From JBHHYU01 sp046757725 (GTDB taxonomy: Bacteria; Desulfobacterota; Binatia; UBA9968): DNA of 23,257 nucleotides. The stretch covers positions 1 to 23,257 of the forward strand of contig JBHHYU010000042.1 of assembly GCA_046757725.1 (NCBI GenBank), in the 5' to 3' direction. The position numbers were made by a program, and so were the translations under genes. Of this stretch, positions 7,388 through 15,432 are shown piece by piece (position 1 is the first letter of the stretch; every line of letters begins with the position of its first letter). The notes beneath the pieces were generated by a model that worked only from the letters and a program-made list of their open reading frames with translations, ran no database searches and was not told where the DNA came from.

Positions 7388-8415
7388 CGTTTTCTACCCG
7401 GAACCACCTGCCCTATATCTTGATAGCGGTGGTGGGCCTGCTCGCGCCGGTAGTCGCGACACCTTTCATTATACAGTTTGCCTTGCTCTGGATGATGATC
7501 CTTTTCGCCCTGACCTGGGACCTCGCCGGCGGGCAGATGGGGTACAACTCCTTCGGCAATATACTCTTTTTCGGTATCGGAACCTATACGACGGCGGTGG
7601 TGCAGCGAGTACTGTATTTCCACGGTGGAGAATATGCGAACGCCGCCGGCGGCGTGCACGCTCTGACGCCTTTTCAGTACTTTACGGGATTTGCTGCAGG
7701 TATAGTAGTTTCCACGGTAATCGCCGTGTCCGTCGCCGCAGTCCTGGGCATGGGCATTTTAAGGTTAAGGGGACCCTACTTCGCCGTGTGCACCCTTGGG
7801 ATTGGTGTCGCCGCGGCGGAAATTGCCAGCGGTTGGGACTATATCGGTGCCGGCTCAGGCATGGTTGCTCCGATCTATCCGGGCGAAGCAAGCACACCCG
7901 GTATTTTCTTTTATTACCTGTTCTTCACGCTTGCTGTGATCTGCTTTGTGACATTGAAAGCTATTTTTTCAAGCCGCTTCGGGCTCGCCATTAACGCAAT
8001 AAGAGACGACGAAGACAAGGCAGAGGCCATGGGACTTCATACGACCCGCTACAAGACCGTGGCCTGGTGCGTGTCGGCTCTTTTTCTGGCACCTGCCGGC
8101 GGGGCCTTCGGTCATCTGAACAACTTCATTGACCGAGAGGTAGCATTTCCCACCAATACTTTCGGTGTATGGATGCTGCTCATGGCCATTCTAGGTGGGA
8201 AAGGGACCCTGTGGGGCCCGGTCATAGGCGCAACCGTGTTTCACATTACTCAGGAACTGTTTTGGACATATCTTTTGGGGTGGCAACGTGTGGCCCTCGG
8301 GATCCTCATCGTTATTATTGTAGTTTTCTTCCCGCAGGGAATCATGGGTTGGTTACGCGGGAGGTGGCCGGAAAACTTTGGCGAGATTGCGGGTGCAGAG
8401 AGCCGGCTCGTATAG
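7384..8415 (+). CDS. livM: Branched-chain amino acid-type ABC permease, LivM family
   Basis: 343 residues with about nine to ten membrane segments. Family marks are LTWDLAGGQMGYNSFGNILFFGIG (about 43-66; the equivalent loop of LivM proteins is similar), RLRGPYFAVCTLGI (about 127-140), the ATPase-contacting loop AINAIRDDEDKAEAMGL (202-218) and the C-terminal ILGGKGTLWGPVIGA. A loop at about 74-98 (HGGEYANAAGGVHAL) looks enlarged and carries a 16-bp GC palindrome in its DNA. The start codon overlaps the livH stop (ATGA), indicating translational coupling. The tail after the last segment (WPENFGEIAGAES) is cytoplasmic. Confidence 0.92.
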   Translation: MTFSTRNHLPYILIAVVGLLAPVVATPFIIQFALLWMMILFALTWDLAGGQMGYNSFGNILFFGIGTYTTAVVQRVLYFHGGEYANAAGGVHALTPFQYFTGFAAGIVVSTVIAVSVAAVLGMGILRLRGPYFAVCTLGIGVAAAEIASGWDYIGAGSGMVAPIYPGEASTPGIFFYYLFFTLAVICFVTLKAIFSSRFGLAINAIRDDEDKAEAMGLHTTRYKTVAWCVSALFLAPAGGAFGHLNNFIDREVAFPTNTFGVWMLLMAILGGKGTLWGPVIGATVFHITQELFWTYLLGWQRVALGILIVIIVVFFPQGIMGWLRGRWPENFGEIAGAESRLV

Positions 8416-8434
8416 GGCGCCGGGGTGGAAGTCG

Positions 8435-9178
8435 ATGATCCCTATTCTCGAGGTAGAACACGTCGACAAGTCTTTTGGCGGCATCAGCGCTAACCACAAC
8501 ATCAGCTTGACGGTGCCCGAGGGAAGCATCTTCGGCCTCATCGGCCCAAACGGGTCGGGCAAAACGACACTGTTCAACTCGATTGTGGGCTACCATCCCA
8601 TCGACAACGGCTCCATCCGGTTTGCAGGAAAAGAGATTTCGATGCTTCGTGTACCTGAAATTGCAAGAATGGGTCTCTTGCGAACTTTTCAGCAGACCCG
8701 TATCTACAGTCAGATGAGCTGTATGAAAAATATGCAGATTAGCGTATCCCACGTCCACGAAGGTTTGCGCACCATGTTTACCAAACTCCCTCTCGAAGCA
8801 ACGGAGAGAGCGGAAGGCTTGTTGGAATTCGTCGGGCTCTATTCGAAACGCCATTTGCAAGCGGGAGAACTCTCCTTTGGCCAACAAAAGCTCCTGGAGT
8901 TCGCCATGGCACTTATGAACCAGCCAAAGATGCTGCTGCTCGATGAGCCGACGGCCGGCATCAACCCTACCCTGATCAACAGTTTGATCGATATGCTAAA
9001 ACGAGCCAATGCCGAGATCGGGATTACGCTCCTTGTGATTGAACACAATATGCGGGTCATTATGAGCCTGGTAGAGCAGATCTACTGCCTGGCTCATGGT
9101 GAGTTGTTGGCGCAAGGCTCGCCTGAGGTCATTCGCAACGACCAGCGCGTCATCGATGCTTATCTGGGGGCTTACTAA
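8435..9178 (+). CDS. livG: Branched-chain amino acid-type ABC ATPase, LivG family
   Basis: 247 residues from the ATG at 8435, preceded by GGGTGGAA. An in-frame extension to 8378 would overlap livM and shows no family similarity, so I reject it. Walker A is GPNGSGKT (37-44), the signature is LSFGQ (146-150), Walker B is LLLDE (167-171) and the switch histidine is H204 in VIEHN. The C-terminal AHGELLAQGSPEVI with a short YLGAY end is typical of LivG. It hydrolyses ATP on the cytoplasmic face of the LivHM channel as a partner of LivF. LSFGQ in place of LSGGQ is common in LivG. Confidence 0.93.
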   Translation: MIPILEVEHVDKSFGGISANHNISLTVPEGSIFGLIGPNGSGKTTLFNSIVGYHPIDNGSIRFAGKEISMLRVPEIARMGLLRTFQQTRIYSQMSCMKNMQISVSHVHEGLRTMFTKLPLEATERAEGLLEFVGLYSKRHLQAGELSFGQQKLLEFAMALMNQPKMLLLDEPTAGINPTLINSLIDMLKRANAEIGITLLVIEHNMRVIMSLVEQIYCLAHGELLAQGSPEVIRNDQRVIDAYLGAY

Positions 9179-9999
9179 TGGCGAACCATCGGTTATCTGG
9201 TGATAGCAAAGAGAAGGCCACTCAAGTTTCCAAGGACGGAAACATCCGAGAACGTATAGCGCAACTGGCGGAAGGCGAACCGCTATTAAGCATTGATGGC
9301 TTAATAGCCGGCTATGGCAAGATGGAGGTGCTTCACGGCGTCAATTTGCAAGTCGGGGCCCGCCAGTCTCTCTGCCTTATAGGCCCGAATGGAGCCGGCA
9401 AGTCCACCGTACTTCATTCAATTTACGGCTTTACTACCATCATGGCCGGCACGATAAAAATCAATGGTAGAACGATTACAAAGCTGAGTCCCAATCAGAA
9501 GCTTAAATCCGCCGGCATTGCTTATGTTCTGCAGGATAATTCAGTCTTTCCCGAAATGACGGTAGAAGAGAACCTTTGGATGGGCGGGTTCTTGATGAAA
9601 AAAACGGCCCAAGCCAAGTCCAGAGCTGAGACGGTCTTTCAGAAATACCTCCCGCTTGCAAAACGGCGCCGCCAGCGTGCATCCGTGCTGTCCGGCGGTG
9701 AACGACGCTTGCTTGAAATAGCCCGTGCTCTGATCATGGAGCCCCGGGTGTTACTCGTGGACGAACCGTCCATAGGTCTAGAACCTCGATACATAGATAT
9801 GGTCTTCGAAATCCTCAAGGACCTCCAGCATGTACAAGGCAAAACCATCGTGATGGTGGAACAGAACGCAAAGAAGGGGTTGGAGTTTGCGGATATCGGC
9901 TACGTCTTAGTTTCCGGGGAGATCGCCTTGGTGGGAACAGGAAATGAACTGTTACGAGATCCCGAGGTCGGCCGTCTGTTTCTTGGTGCTTCCGGTTAG
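9178..9999 (+). CDS. livF: Branched-chain amino acid-type ABC ATPase, LivF family
   Basis: 273 residues. Its ATG shares one base with the livG stop (TAATG), so the two are coupled. Walker A is GPNGAGKS (69-76), the Q-loop Gln is near 119, the signature is LSGGE (171-175), Walker B is VLLVDE (191-196), and VEQN (227-230) has the Gln usual for LivF in place of the switch His. The N-terminus carries about 33 extra polar residues (Lys/Glu/Ser-rich) before the conserved LLSIDGLIAGYG. A later start cannot be excluded, but no better Met with a ribosome site is evident. It ends the importer operon, 28 bp from the end of the opposing methyltransferase gene. Confidence 0.93.
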   Translation: MANHRLSGDSKEKATQVSKDGNIRERIAQLAEGEPLLSIDGLIAGYGKMEVLHGVNLQVGARQSLCLIGPNGAGKSTVLHSIYGFTTIMAGTIKINGRTITKLSPNQKLKSAGIAYVLQDNSVFPEMTVEENLWMGGFLMKKTAQAKSRAETVFQKYLPLAKRRRQRASVLSGGERRLLEIARALIMEPRVLLVDEPSIGLEPRYIDMVFEILKDLQHVQGKTIVMVEQNAKKGLEFADIGYVLVSGEIALVGTGNELLRDPEVGRLFLGASG

Positions 10000-10027
10000 A
10001 GAATTGTTATAACCGTGCCGGTCAGAT

Positions 10028-10831
10028 TCATTCCTTCACGGCGACCACCCGAATCCTCTTATAATCGGCAAACCAGGTCCCATCACGGTATAAAAGCGGA
10101 CGCAGTTGCTGCTCAATGAGTTCAACCGCACGGCTCCGTTGATCACCCGTCAACCCGAGCAAATGGGAACGCGCAAATACCGCGAGCCAATTACGCATCC
10201 CTTCATCACCACCCTCCAATGGGGTGGGGCGCTCAAAGAGGGTCCCAAAAGTAACATCAAAACCCTGCTTCTCCAGAAGGGTCGAGTACTCGCCCAAGCT
10301 GGGAAAATACCAGGGATCAAAGCTCTGCACGGGAGCAGGACCCCAGGACTTCACGACCTCACTGATAGCGCTCACAATGGCATTGACATTTCCTTTACCG
10401 CCAAATTCAGCTACGAAACGACCCCCTCTTTTCAAGGCAACCCAGATACATGCAGCCACTCTTTCAGGCTCCTTCATCCAATGAAGGGCGGCATTGGAGA
10501 AGACAGCGTCGAACGGCTGCGCAAAGTGGAAATCTCTCCCGTCCGTGAGCGCAAACTTCAGTTTGGGATAGCTCTTGAGTGCCTGGGAGATCATGTCGGA
10601 ATCCCTATCGATTCCAACCACGTCCGCGCCGAACTCGGCGATCTTGTGAGTGAGGTGTCCTGTCCCGCACCCGAGATCAAGGATTCTCTCTCCAGGTTTA
10701 GGGGACAAGAGCTCGATTAGCTCGGCGCCGTATTTCCAAACATAGGAGTGCTTGGAGTCGTACAGCGTTGTATTCCACCGATGCCCCTGATCCGTGTGGG
10801 GCCGCCCCGGCAAACGTGACTTTCTAGTCAT
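10028..10831 (-). CDS. Class I SAM-dependent methyltransferase
   Basis: 267 residues. Motif I is ILDLGCGTGHLT (50-61), with the acidic SAM-ribose residue D75 in GIDRD. TDGRDFHF (96-103) and FSNAALHWMKE (111-121) follow as motifs II/III. The LHWM stretch resembles trans-aconitate methyltransferase-like and UbiE-like small-molecule methyltransferases; there is no RNA- or protein-methylase signature. WNTTLYDSKHSYVWKYG near the N-terminus fits a known branch of these enzymes. No strong ribosome site lies upstream. As the last gene of the eleven-gene minus-strand set, 42 bp after the M20-type gene, it could methylate a pathway intermediate or detoxify a product. Substrate unknown. Confidence 0.88.
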   Translation of the reverse strand: MTRKSRLPGRPHTDQGHRWNTTLYDSKHSYVWKYGAELIELLSPKPGERILDLGCGTGHLTHKIAEFGADVVGIDRDSDMISQALKSYPKLKFALTDGRDFHFAQPFDAVFSNAALHWMKEPERVAACIWVALKRGGRFVAEFGGKGNVNAIVSAISEVVKSWGPAPVQSFDPWYFPSLGEYSTLLEKQGFDVTFGTLFERPTPLEGGDEGMRNWLAVFARSHLLGLTGDQRSRAVELIEQQLRPLLYRDGTWFADYKRIRVVAVKE

Positions 10832-10873
10832 CTGCTAATATCAAAATCATGCACCTTCTAAAGAAGAAGAGTC

Positions 10874-12061
10874 TCAGCGATGAAGAGCCATAAAGGCAAA
10901 AACCTTTGCTGCCTCAAAAACGCGGTTTACTGAAACGAGATCGTGATCCGTATGCTGGAAGCGAATATCTCGAGCACCGTAGTTGATGGCTTCGATTCCC
11001 TTGACATTGAGTAGGCCTGTATCGTTCGCTGCGGATGAGTAGCTAAATCGCGGCTCCCGTCCCAGCATGGTACGGATTGCGTCTTGCAGGGACTCGACCA
11101 CTTCCGCCTCCTTGGCCACTTCACTCGGATACATAAAGTCTTTCGCCTCCACCTCCACCTGAAATGGCTCGACGTTTCCAATGGCACGGCTTAACTGTTG
11201 AGTCGCTTCGACCGGATCGTCACCTGGAAGCAGCCTACGGTCAAACATGATTTTGCACTCGCCCTGAATCGTATGCGTCGCCTTGGGGAAGCTTTCAATG
11301 GCATTCGGGATCAGGCTAACCCTTCCAAGACCAGAGTGCGTCTTATCCGAGGGATAGGGCATCAGCAGTTTCAGTTTCTCCAAGACCGTGACAGCGCCAT
11401 CAATCGCATTGATCCCCTCTTCCGGCCTGCTGCTATGGGATTGTTTGCCTCGGACGGTAACGAGAATATCGACTCGTCCTTTATTTCCGAGCTGGATCTC
11501 GGGTGGGCCATCGATAATTCCCCAGTCCGCCACGAGTCCACCATGCTCCAGCACGTGAGCCAGGGAGTGGTGCCGACCCGTTTCGCCTGCGGTGCTGGTA
11601 ACAAAGGAGACCGCTCCCGGTAACTGTACCTTGCATCCGGCAACGAGTTTTATCGCAGCTATCATGGCAGCGAGGCTGCCCTTTTGCTCGCACGCACCCC
11701 TTCCCCAGACGCACTCTCCGTTGATTCCGTAAGCGGTTCCATCGATCACTTCACCGGAATAAGGATTTTGCATTGTGCTCGGTGCCGCGTTCATAGCGTA
11801 GCCCACGAAGAGAAGGCGCTTGCCTCCCTCCTTCCCATCGAGCATCGAAATGAGGTTGCCTTGGTCATCTATCGTGGTGCAAATCCCTGCTTCCTCCAGC
11901 TCCGGCCTAACGACCTCTCTGATCAGCGCGAGGACTCTGGGTTCCTCTTCGAGCAACTCTGTTTGAGGGCTCGCAGACCGTACCAGTTTGACAAGAAGTC
12001 GTTTGGCCTCCTTGTAGTCCAGGTTCTCTTCCACGTAATTCTTGGCTTTGGCAGCGTTCAT
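10874..12061 (-). CDS. M20-type (ArgE/DapE-fold) hydrolase with altered metal site
   Basis: 395 residues, normal length and domain order for M20 amidohydrolases, which cleave N-acyl or peptide bonds with two zinc ions. The fold is clear: VWGRGACEQKG (118-128), the dimer-domain stretch GKQSHSSRPEEGINA (205-219), FDRRLLPGDD (273-282) and the final HTDHD (370-374). The first metal motif (normally GHxDxVP) is instead VGYAMNAAP (86-94), losing the His and Asp. The bridging Asp is E125. The usual Glu-Glu pair is G159-E160, so the general-base Glu is lost. Two or more metal ligands therefore look missing. It may be a divergent branch with a different metal use, a single-metal enzyme or a non-catalytic homologue. 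It sits 9 bp after the luciferase-like gene. Confidence 0.85.
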   Translation of the reverse strand: MNAAKAKNYVEENLDYKEAKRLLVKLVRSASPQTELLEEEPRVLALIREVVRPELEEAGICTTIDDQGNLISMLDGKEGGKRLLFVGYAMNAAPSTMQNPYSGEVIDGTAYGINGECVWGRGACEQKGSLAAMIAAIKLVAGCKVQLPGAVSFVTSTAGETGRHHSLAHVLEHGGLVADWGIIDGPPEIQLGNKGRVDILVTVRGKQSHSSRPEEGINAIDGAVTVLEKLKLLMPYPSDKTHSGLGRVSLIPNAIESFPKATHTIQGECKIMFDRRLLPGDDPVEATQQLSRAIGNVEPFQVEVEAKDFMYPSEVAKEAEVVESLQDAIRTMLGREPRFSYSSAANDTGLLNVKGIEAINYGARDIRFQHTDHDLVSVNRVFEAAKVFAFMALHR

Positions 12062-12070
12062 CCGTATAGC

Positions 12071-13063
12071 TCAATTCAAAAGATCTCGCGCCAGCGCGAT
12101 AACTCTTTTTCTTGCTTCCTGGGTCCCCAAGGGGAGGAGGATTGGAAGATCAAGACCCTCCTGGATGAACTCTTGTAGTCGTTGCCGGCACTCAGATGGT
12201 TTTCCGGAGATGGAGTGACCGAAGACAACCTCATCACTGATAAGCTTTTTTGCCTGATCCCAATCCCTGTTTCCCACGGCTACCGCCAGACGCTCTTGGT
12301 CGACTCTTCCTCCCCCCATCCTGATATTCTCAGCATGATGTTTGTTGCGGAAAATGTAGGCCAAAAGGCCCTTGCTGGCCTCTATGGCTTCCCTGCGGTT
12401 ATCCGAAACCGAGGCAGCAACAAAGCAAGCGACATCCCGTTCCTGAATCGACCGGCCTGCGCGCTCCGCCCCCTTCTTAATCTCCCCTATACACTGACCA
12501 ATGTACCTGGGCGCACAACCGGCCGAAAGCAGGACACCATCACCGATCTCACCCGCGAGCCGGAGCATGCGAGGTTTTACAGCGGTCATGTAGACGGGTA
12601 TCGGAGCTGAAGGTTTGAACCCTAACTTGGCTCCATGAATGTTGAAAATCTCTCCCTGAAAGCGAACACTATCTCCGGCAAGAAAACTCCTTAAGATCTG
12701 TAGGTACTCCCGCATCGTCTTCAGGGGTCGCGTTGTTTTTAATCCCACTTCTTCCAGGGCCGCAGCGTTTCCTGTACCTGCGGTTGCCGCTACTCTTCCC
12801 GGCGCCAGCTCTTCCATGGTAGCGATAGCCATCGCCGAGATGATGGGATGTCGTGAGTAAGGGCTGAGGGGAGCAGGAACGACCCTGATCCTTTTCGTAG
12901 TTGTAAGAAAAGCCGTGGCGGATGCCAATGAATCTCGGAAGCATAGGTGATCGGACATCCAGATGGACTCCATCCCGGCGATGTCGGCAAGGCGGGCAAG
13001 CTCCATCATCTCGTTGATCGAATAAAAACCGTCGAAACAGAGCCCCAGTCGTACCAATCCCAT
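12071..13063 (-). CDS. LLM class flavin/F420-dependent oxidoreductase
   Basis: 330 residues. FDGFYSINEMMELARLAD and ESIWMSDHL at the N-terminus, RIRVVPAPLSPYSRHP, LAPGRVAATAGTG, PIPVYMTAVKPRML and GDGVLLSAG follow the F420-dependent methylene-tetrahydromethanopterin-reductase-like branch of the luciferase superfamily. The C-terminal SGKPSECRQRLQEFIQEGLD is the usual closing helix region. It likely catalyses a hydride transfer or oxygenation on a small organic molecule in the cytoplasm; whether it uses F420 or FMN is not visible. AGAAAGGA lies about 8 bp before the ATG. It follows opine dehydrogenase 1 by 21 bp in the minus-strand operon. It is clearly different in sequence from the plus-strand homologue at 2133. 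Confidence 0.88.
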   Translation of the reverse strand: MGLVRLGLCFDGFYSINEMMELARLADIAGMESIWMSDHLCFRDSLASATAFLTTTKRIRVVPAPLSPYSRHPIISAMAIATMEELAPGRVAATAGTGNAAALEEVGLKTTRPLKTMREYLQILRSFLAGDSVRFQGEIFNIHGAKLGFKPSAPIPVYMTAVKPRMLRLAGEIGDGVLLSAGCAPRYIGQCIGEIKKGAERAGRSIQERDVACFVAASVSDNRREAIEASKGLLAYIFRNKHHAENIRMGGGRVDQERLAVAVGNRDWDQAKKLISDEVVFGHSISGKPSECRQRLQEFIQEGLDLPILLPLGTQEARKRVIALARDLLN

Positions 13064-13084
13064 GGCGGAATCCTTTCTGCTCTT

Positions 13085-14191
13085 TTACAAGCCGTCGTGG
13101 AGCAGCGTGTTTAACTCGCTAAGGCCTACTCCGGACAGACCCATTTTCTCCAGGTTGAGTCCCTCCCTACGATAGTCCGTATCGTTGATCTCCGAAGCAA
13201 GCAGGATAAGAGCATCAATGGTAGGAGTCTCTACCTCCGTTAATCTACCCATCTCGGAGATGGGTACCAAACCGTAGCCGACATCCTCCTCAAGGTATCG
13301 GTGGTTCAGCGCTGCGGGGGATCTGATGGTTTGGTTCGCCGCGCTCTCCCTGATCGCTTTGTAGATGGAACCACTGGCCCGGGCGGAGCACGAGGTGAGA
13401 CCCGCCTGGTAAAAGATTTCAATAAAGCTAAGCGGAGGCAACCCTAATCTCTTGATGATGTTCATTCGTTCTCGATCCACTCCCTCGATGACCCGAGCTA
13501 TGGCAGGGGTAATGCCTTCGCGGTAGAAGTAGAAATCTCCCATAAGCCTTTCTATTCGTCCAGCGTTACCTACCATCCCGGCAGGGTGCATAATTGCATT
13601 GATATTCGACAGACCCGTTTCTACGACGTTGTTTGCAGGGACAACGTTCGGATAGATGGTAGCGATCTCCCGGACCAGGGCAGGGGTGATTCTACCAGGG
13701 AAAGCGGCACAGCGAAGATGGGTTGTCCGCCGGTAAATTTCCACACGGGCCGGGCCAATCATCCGGCATATATAGGTCAGCGTGACGGTTTCACAGGCTC
13801 TGATGTTTGTCTTTACCCCTTTCTCTCTCAAGATAGAGACCAGGTGTAGCGTACCTCCCGTATGCCCGGGATTAAGAAGAATAATCTGGTTATCCCTTAA
13901 AAGAGGGGCCAGTTGCGTTGCTAGAAACTCATGGGCCACAGACGGAGCGACAATCATGATAAGGTCGGCACCGGCAACCGCCTTAGCCAACTTGGAACTT
14001 ACAAGCTGTGGTCGCACAAAGTTTTGCGTCCCCGCCTCAACAATCTGAATGCCGCCTCGTTCAAGGATGGGTCTCAGGGTGGTTTGAGAACGGGAGTACA
14101 GGCGGACCTCATATCCTCTGAGGGTTAAATCCGCTGCCGCCGCACAGCCACCATTCCCGGCTCCCAAAATGGTAATTTTCCGAATTCCCAC
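13085..14191 (-). CDS. Opine-dehydrogenase-family NAD(P)-dependent enzyme 1
   Basis: 368 residues. The N-terminal Rossmann domain begins ITILGAGNGGCA (nucleotide loop 10-15), and the C-terminal helical domain is that of the octopine/opine dehydrogenases. The catalytic residues described for N-(1-D-carboxylethyl)-L-norvaline dehydrogenase (His202, Arg292, Asp297) have convincing counterparts in H202 (IMHPAGM), R298 and D303 (HRYLEEDVGYG). An active enzyme is therefore expected: reversible reductive condensation of an amino acid with a 2-oxo acid, or the reverse oxidation. The start is GTG, with only a weak ribosome site. An 80-bp gap separates it from the enolase-superfamily gene upstream, the largest in the operon. 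It is a paralogue of the gene at 16561, roughly half identical by eye. Confidence 0.87.
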   Translation of the reverse strand: MGIRKITILGAGNGGCAAAADLTLRGYEVRLYSRSQTTLRPILERGGIQIVEAGTQNFVRPQLVSSKLAKAVAGADLIMIVAPSVAHEFLATQLAPLLRDNQIILLNPGHTGGTLHLVSILREKGVKTNIRACETVTLTYICRMIGPARVEIYRRTTHLRCAAFPGRITPALVREIATIYPNVVPANNVVETGLSNINAIMHPAGMVGNAGRIERLMGDFYFYREGITPAIARVIEGVDRERMNIIKRLGLPPLSFIEIFYQAGLTSCSARASGSIYKAIRESAANQTIRSPAALNHRYLEEDVGYGLVPISEMGRLTEVETPTIDALILLASEINDTDYRREGLNLEKMGLSGVGLSELNTLLHDGL

Positions 14192-14271
14192 AACCCGCTC
14201 GCTTCATTACCAGGCTAAGGGGGAGTAACCAAAACCTTGAGGGGCACCACCGCGTTGTGGACCCCTGCGGA

Positions 14272-15426
14272 TTAATCAGCTCGATAGCGCCTCACCTTCT
14301 CTTCATCCACGACCACGCCTAGACCCGGCTTAGATGAAACAAGGAGATCTCCGCCAATATAGTCAAAGGGATCCTGGATAATGTCGTCCTCGTAGTAGAT
14401 ACCGGCGATGCGTTTTTTCCCCTTCCCCCTAGGAGTCGAGACGGGAATGACACAGGCCAAACCGGCAGCCCCCGTAGAGGCCGCCAGGTGCAGATTGGCA
14501 CTATTGCCGATACCCGTCTCTAGTGATCCATTAACGTTGCAGCCGAGTCTTGCCGCCTCTGCTACGGCTGCAACCTTTTTCGCTTTATATAAGCCTCCAG
14601 GTTTGGTGGTATACAGAGAGATGCTATCAGCAGCTTTTTTTCGAATGATTTCTAATACATCCTGAGCAGTCCACGCGCTCTCATCGGCCATGATCGGGGT
14701 ATCCACCCTCTGAGTCACTTGAGCCATTGACTCAATACCCTCCACGGGTTGTTCCACATAAAGGATGTCGAATTCTTCCATTGCCTTAATCGCCTTTATG
14801 GCCGCTTTGGGTGTGGGATAACCTTGATTCGCATCCAATGCAATCTGGATTTCAGGTCCAAGGGCCTTACGCATCCCCTTTACCAGATCCACATCCCTCC
14901 GATCCTCCAAGCCGCCTTTGAGCTTGATGGTCTTAATTCCTTCTTCCTTAACCTGCAGCGCTTCGTTTATGGCTTTCTTGGTCTCCATGAGGCCTATGCT
15001 GTGTGCCACAGATACTCGCTCCCGATAGCATCCGCCCAGAAGCTGGTAAACCGGTATTTCGAACGCCTTGCCAACAACGTCATAGAGGGCCATGTCGACA
15101 GCGGCTTTACAGTACGGATATCCTTTTATGGTTTTGTCCATGAGCGAGTGGAGAAACTCAATTCGACACGGATCTTGTCCACCCAGGGCCGGAGCTAAGA
15201 AATCGTTAATAACGTGAAGTGTCGTCTTTGGTGTCTCTCCGTAATATTTCATGTGGTCCCCACCCCAGTCTTTCAATACCGGCGCCTCCCCGAAACCCTC
15301 CAGCCCCTCCTCCGTTTTCAATTTCACTATGACATAGACGCCAATGGGCGTGGTTAGGCTGGCCCACTGATGTACCCTGCGAGTGGGCAATTTGATAGGA
15401 AAAGCTTCAATTTGCCTGATCTTCAT
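14272..15426 (-). CDS. Enolase-superfamily enzyme, muconate lactonizing (MLE) subgroup
   Basis: 384 residues from the ATG at 15426 (a TTG one codon earlier is possible). The active-site set is complete for the MLE subgroup: K168-L-K170, metal ligands D198 (ALDAN), E225 (YVEQP) and D248 (MADES), and K275 (TTKPGG). In Pseudomonas muconate lactonizing enzyme the same set is K167/K169, D198, E224, D249 and K273. These enzymes abstract a proton next to a carboxylate; members include cycloisomerases, dipeptide epimerases and N-acyl amino acid racemases. Given opine dehydrogenase-like and amidohydrolase-like neighbours, racemisation of an N-substituted amino acid is a fair guess, but cycloisomerisation is equally possible. 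It starts only 6 bp after the M24-type gene. Confidence 0.9.
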   Translation of the reverse strand: MKIRQIEAFPIKLPTRRVHQWASLTTPIGVYVIVKLKTEEGLEGFGEAPVLKDWGGDHMKYYGETPKTTLHVINDFLAPALGGQDPCRIEFLHSLMDKTIKGYPYCKAAVDMALYDVVGKAFEIPVYQLLGGCYRERVSVAHSIGLMETKKAINEALQVKEEGIKTIKLKGGLEDRRDVDLVKGMRKALGPEIQIALDANQGYPTPKAAIKAIKAMEEFDILYVEQPVEGIESMAQVTQRVDTPIMADESAWTAQDVLEIIRKKAADSISLYTTKPGGLYKAKKVAAVAEAARLGCNVNGSLETGIGNSANLHLAASTGAAGLACVIPVSTPRGKGKKRIAGIYYEDDIIQDPFDYIGGDLLVSSKPGLGVVVDEEKVRRYRAD

Positions 15427-15432
15427 CAAACT

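Noticed and set aside
7640..7655. 16-bp GC-only-core palindrome in livM
   Set aside because: It encodes an Ala/Gly loop whose GC-rich codons readily give palindromes; no sign of a regulatory role.
9993..10015. CGGTTA/TAACCG inverted repeat between the convergent livF and methyltransferase genes
   Set aside because: A 6-bp stem with an 11-base loop and no T-run is too weak to call a terminator.
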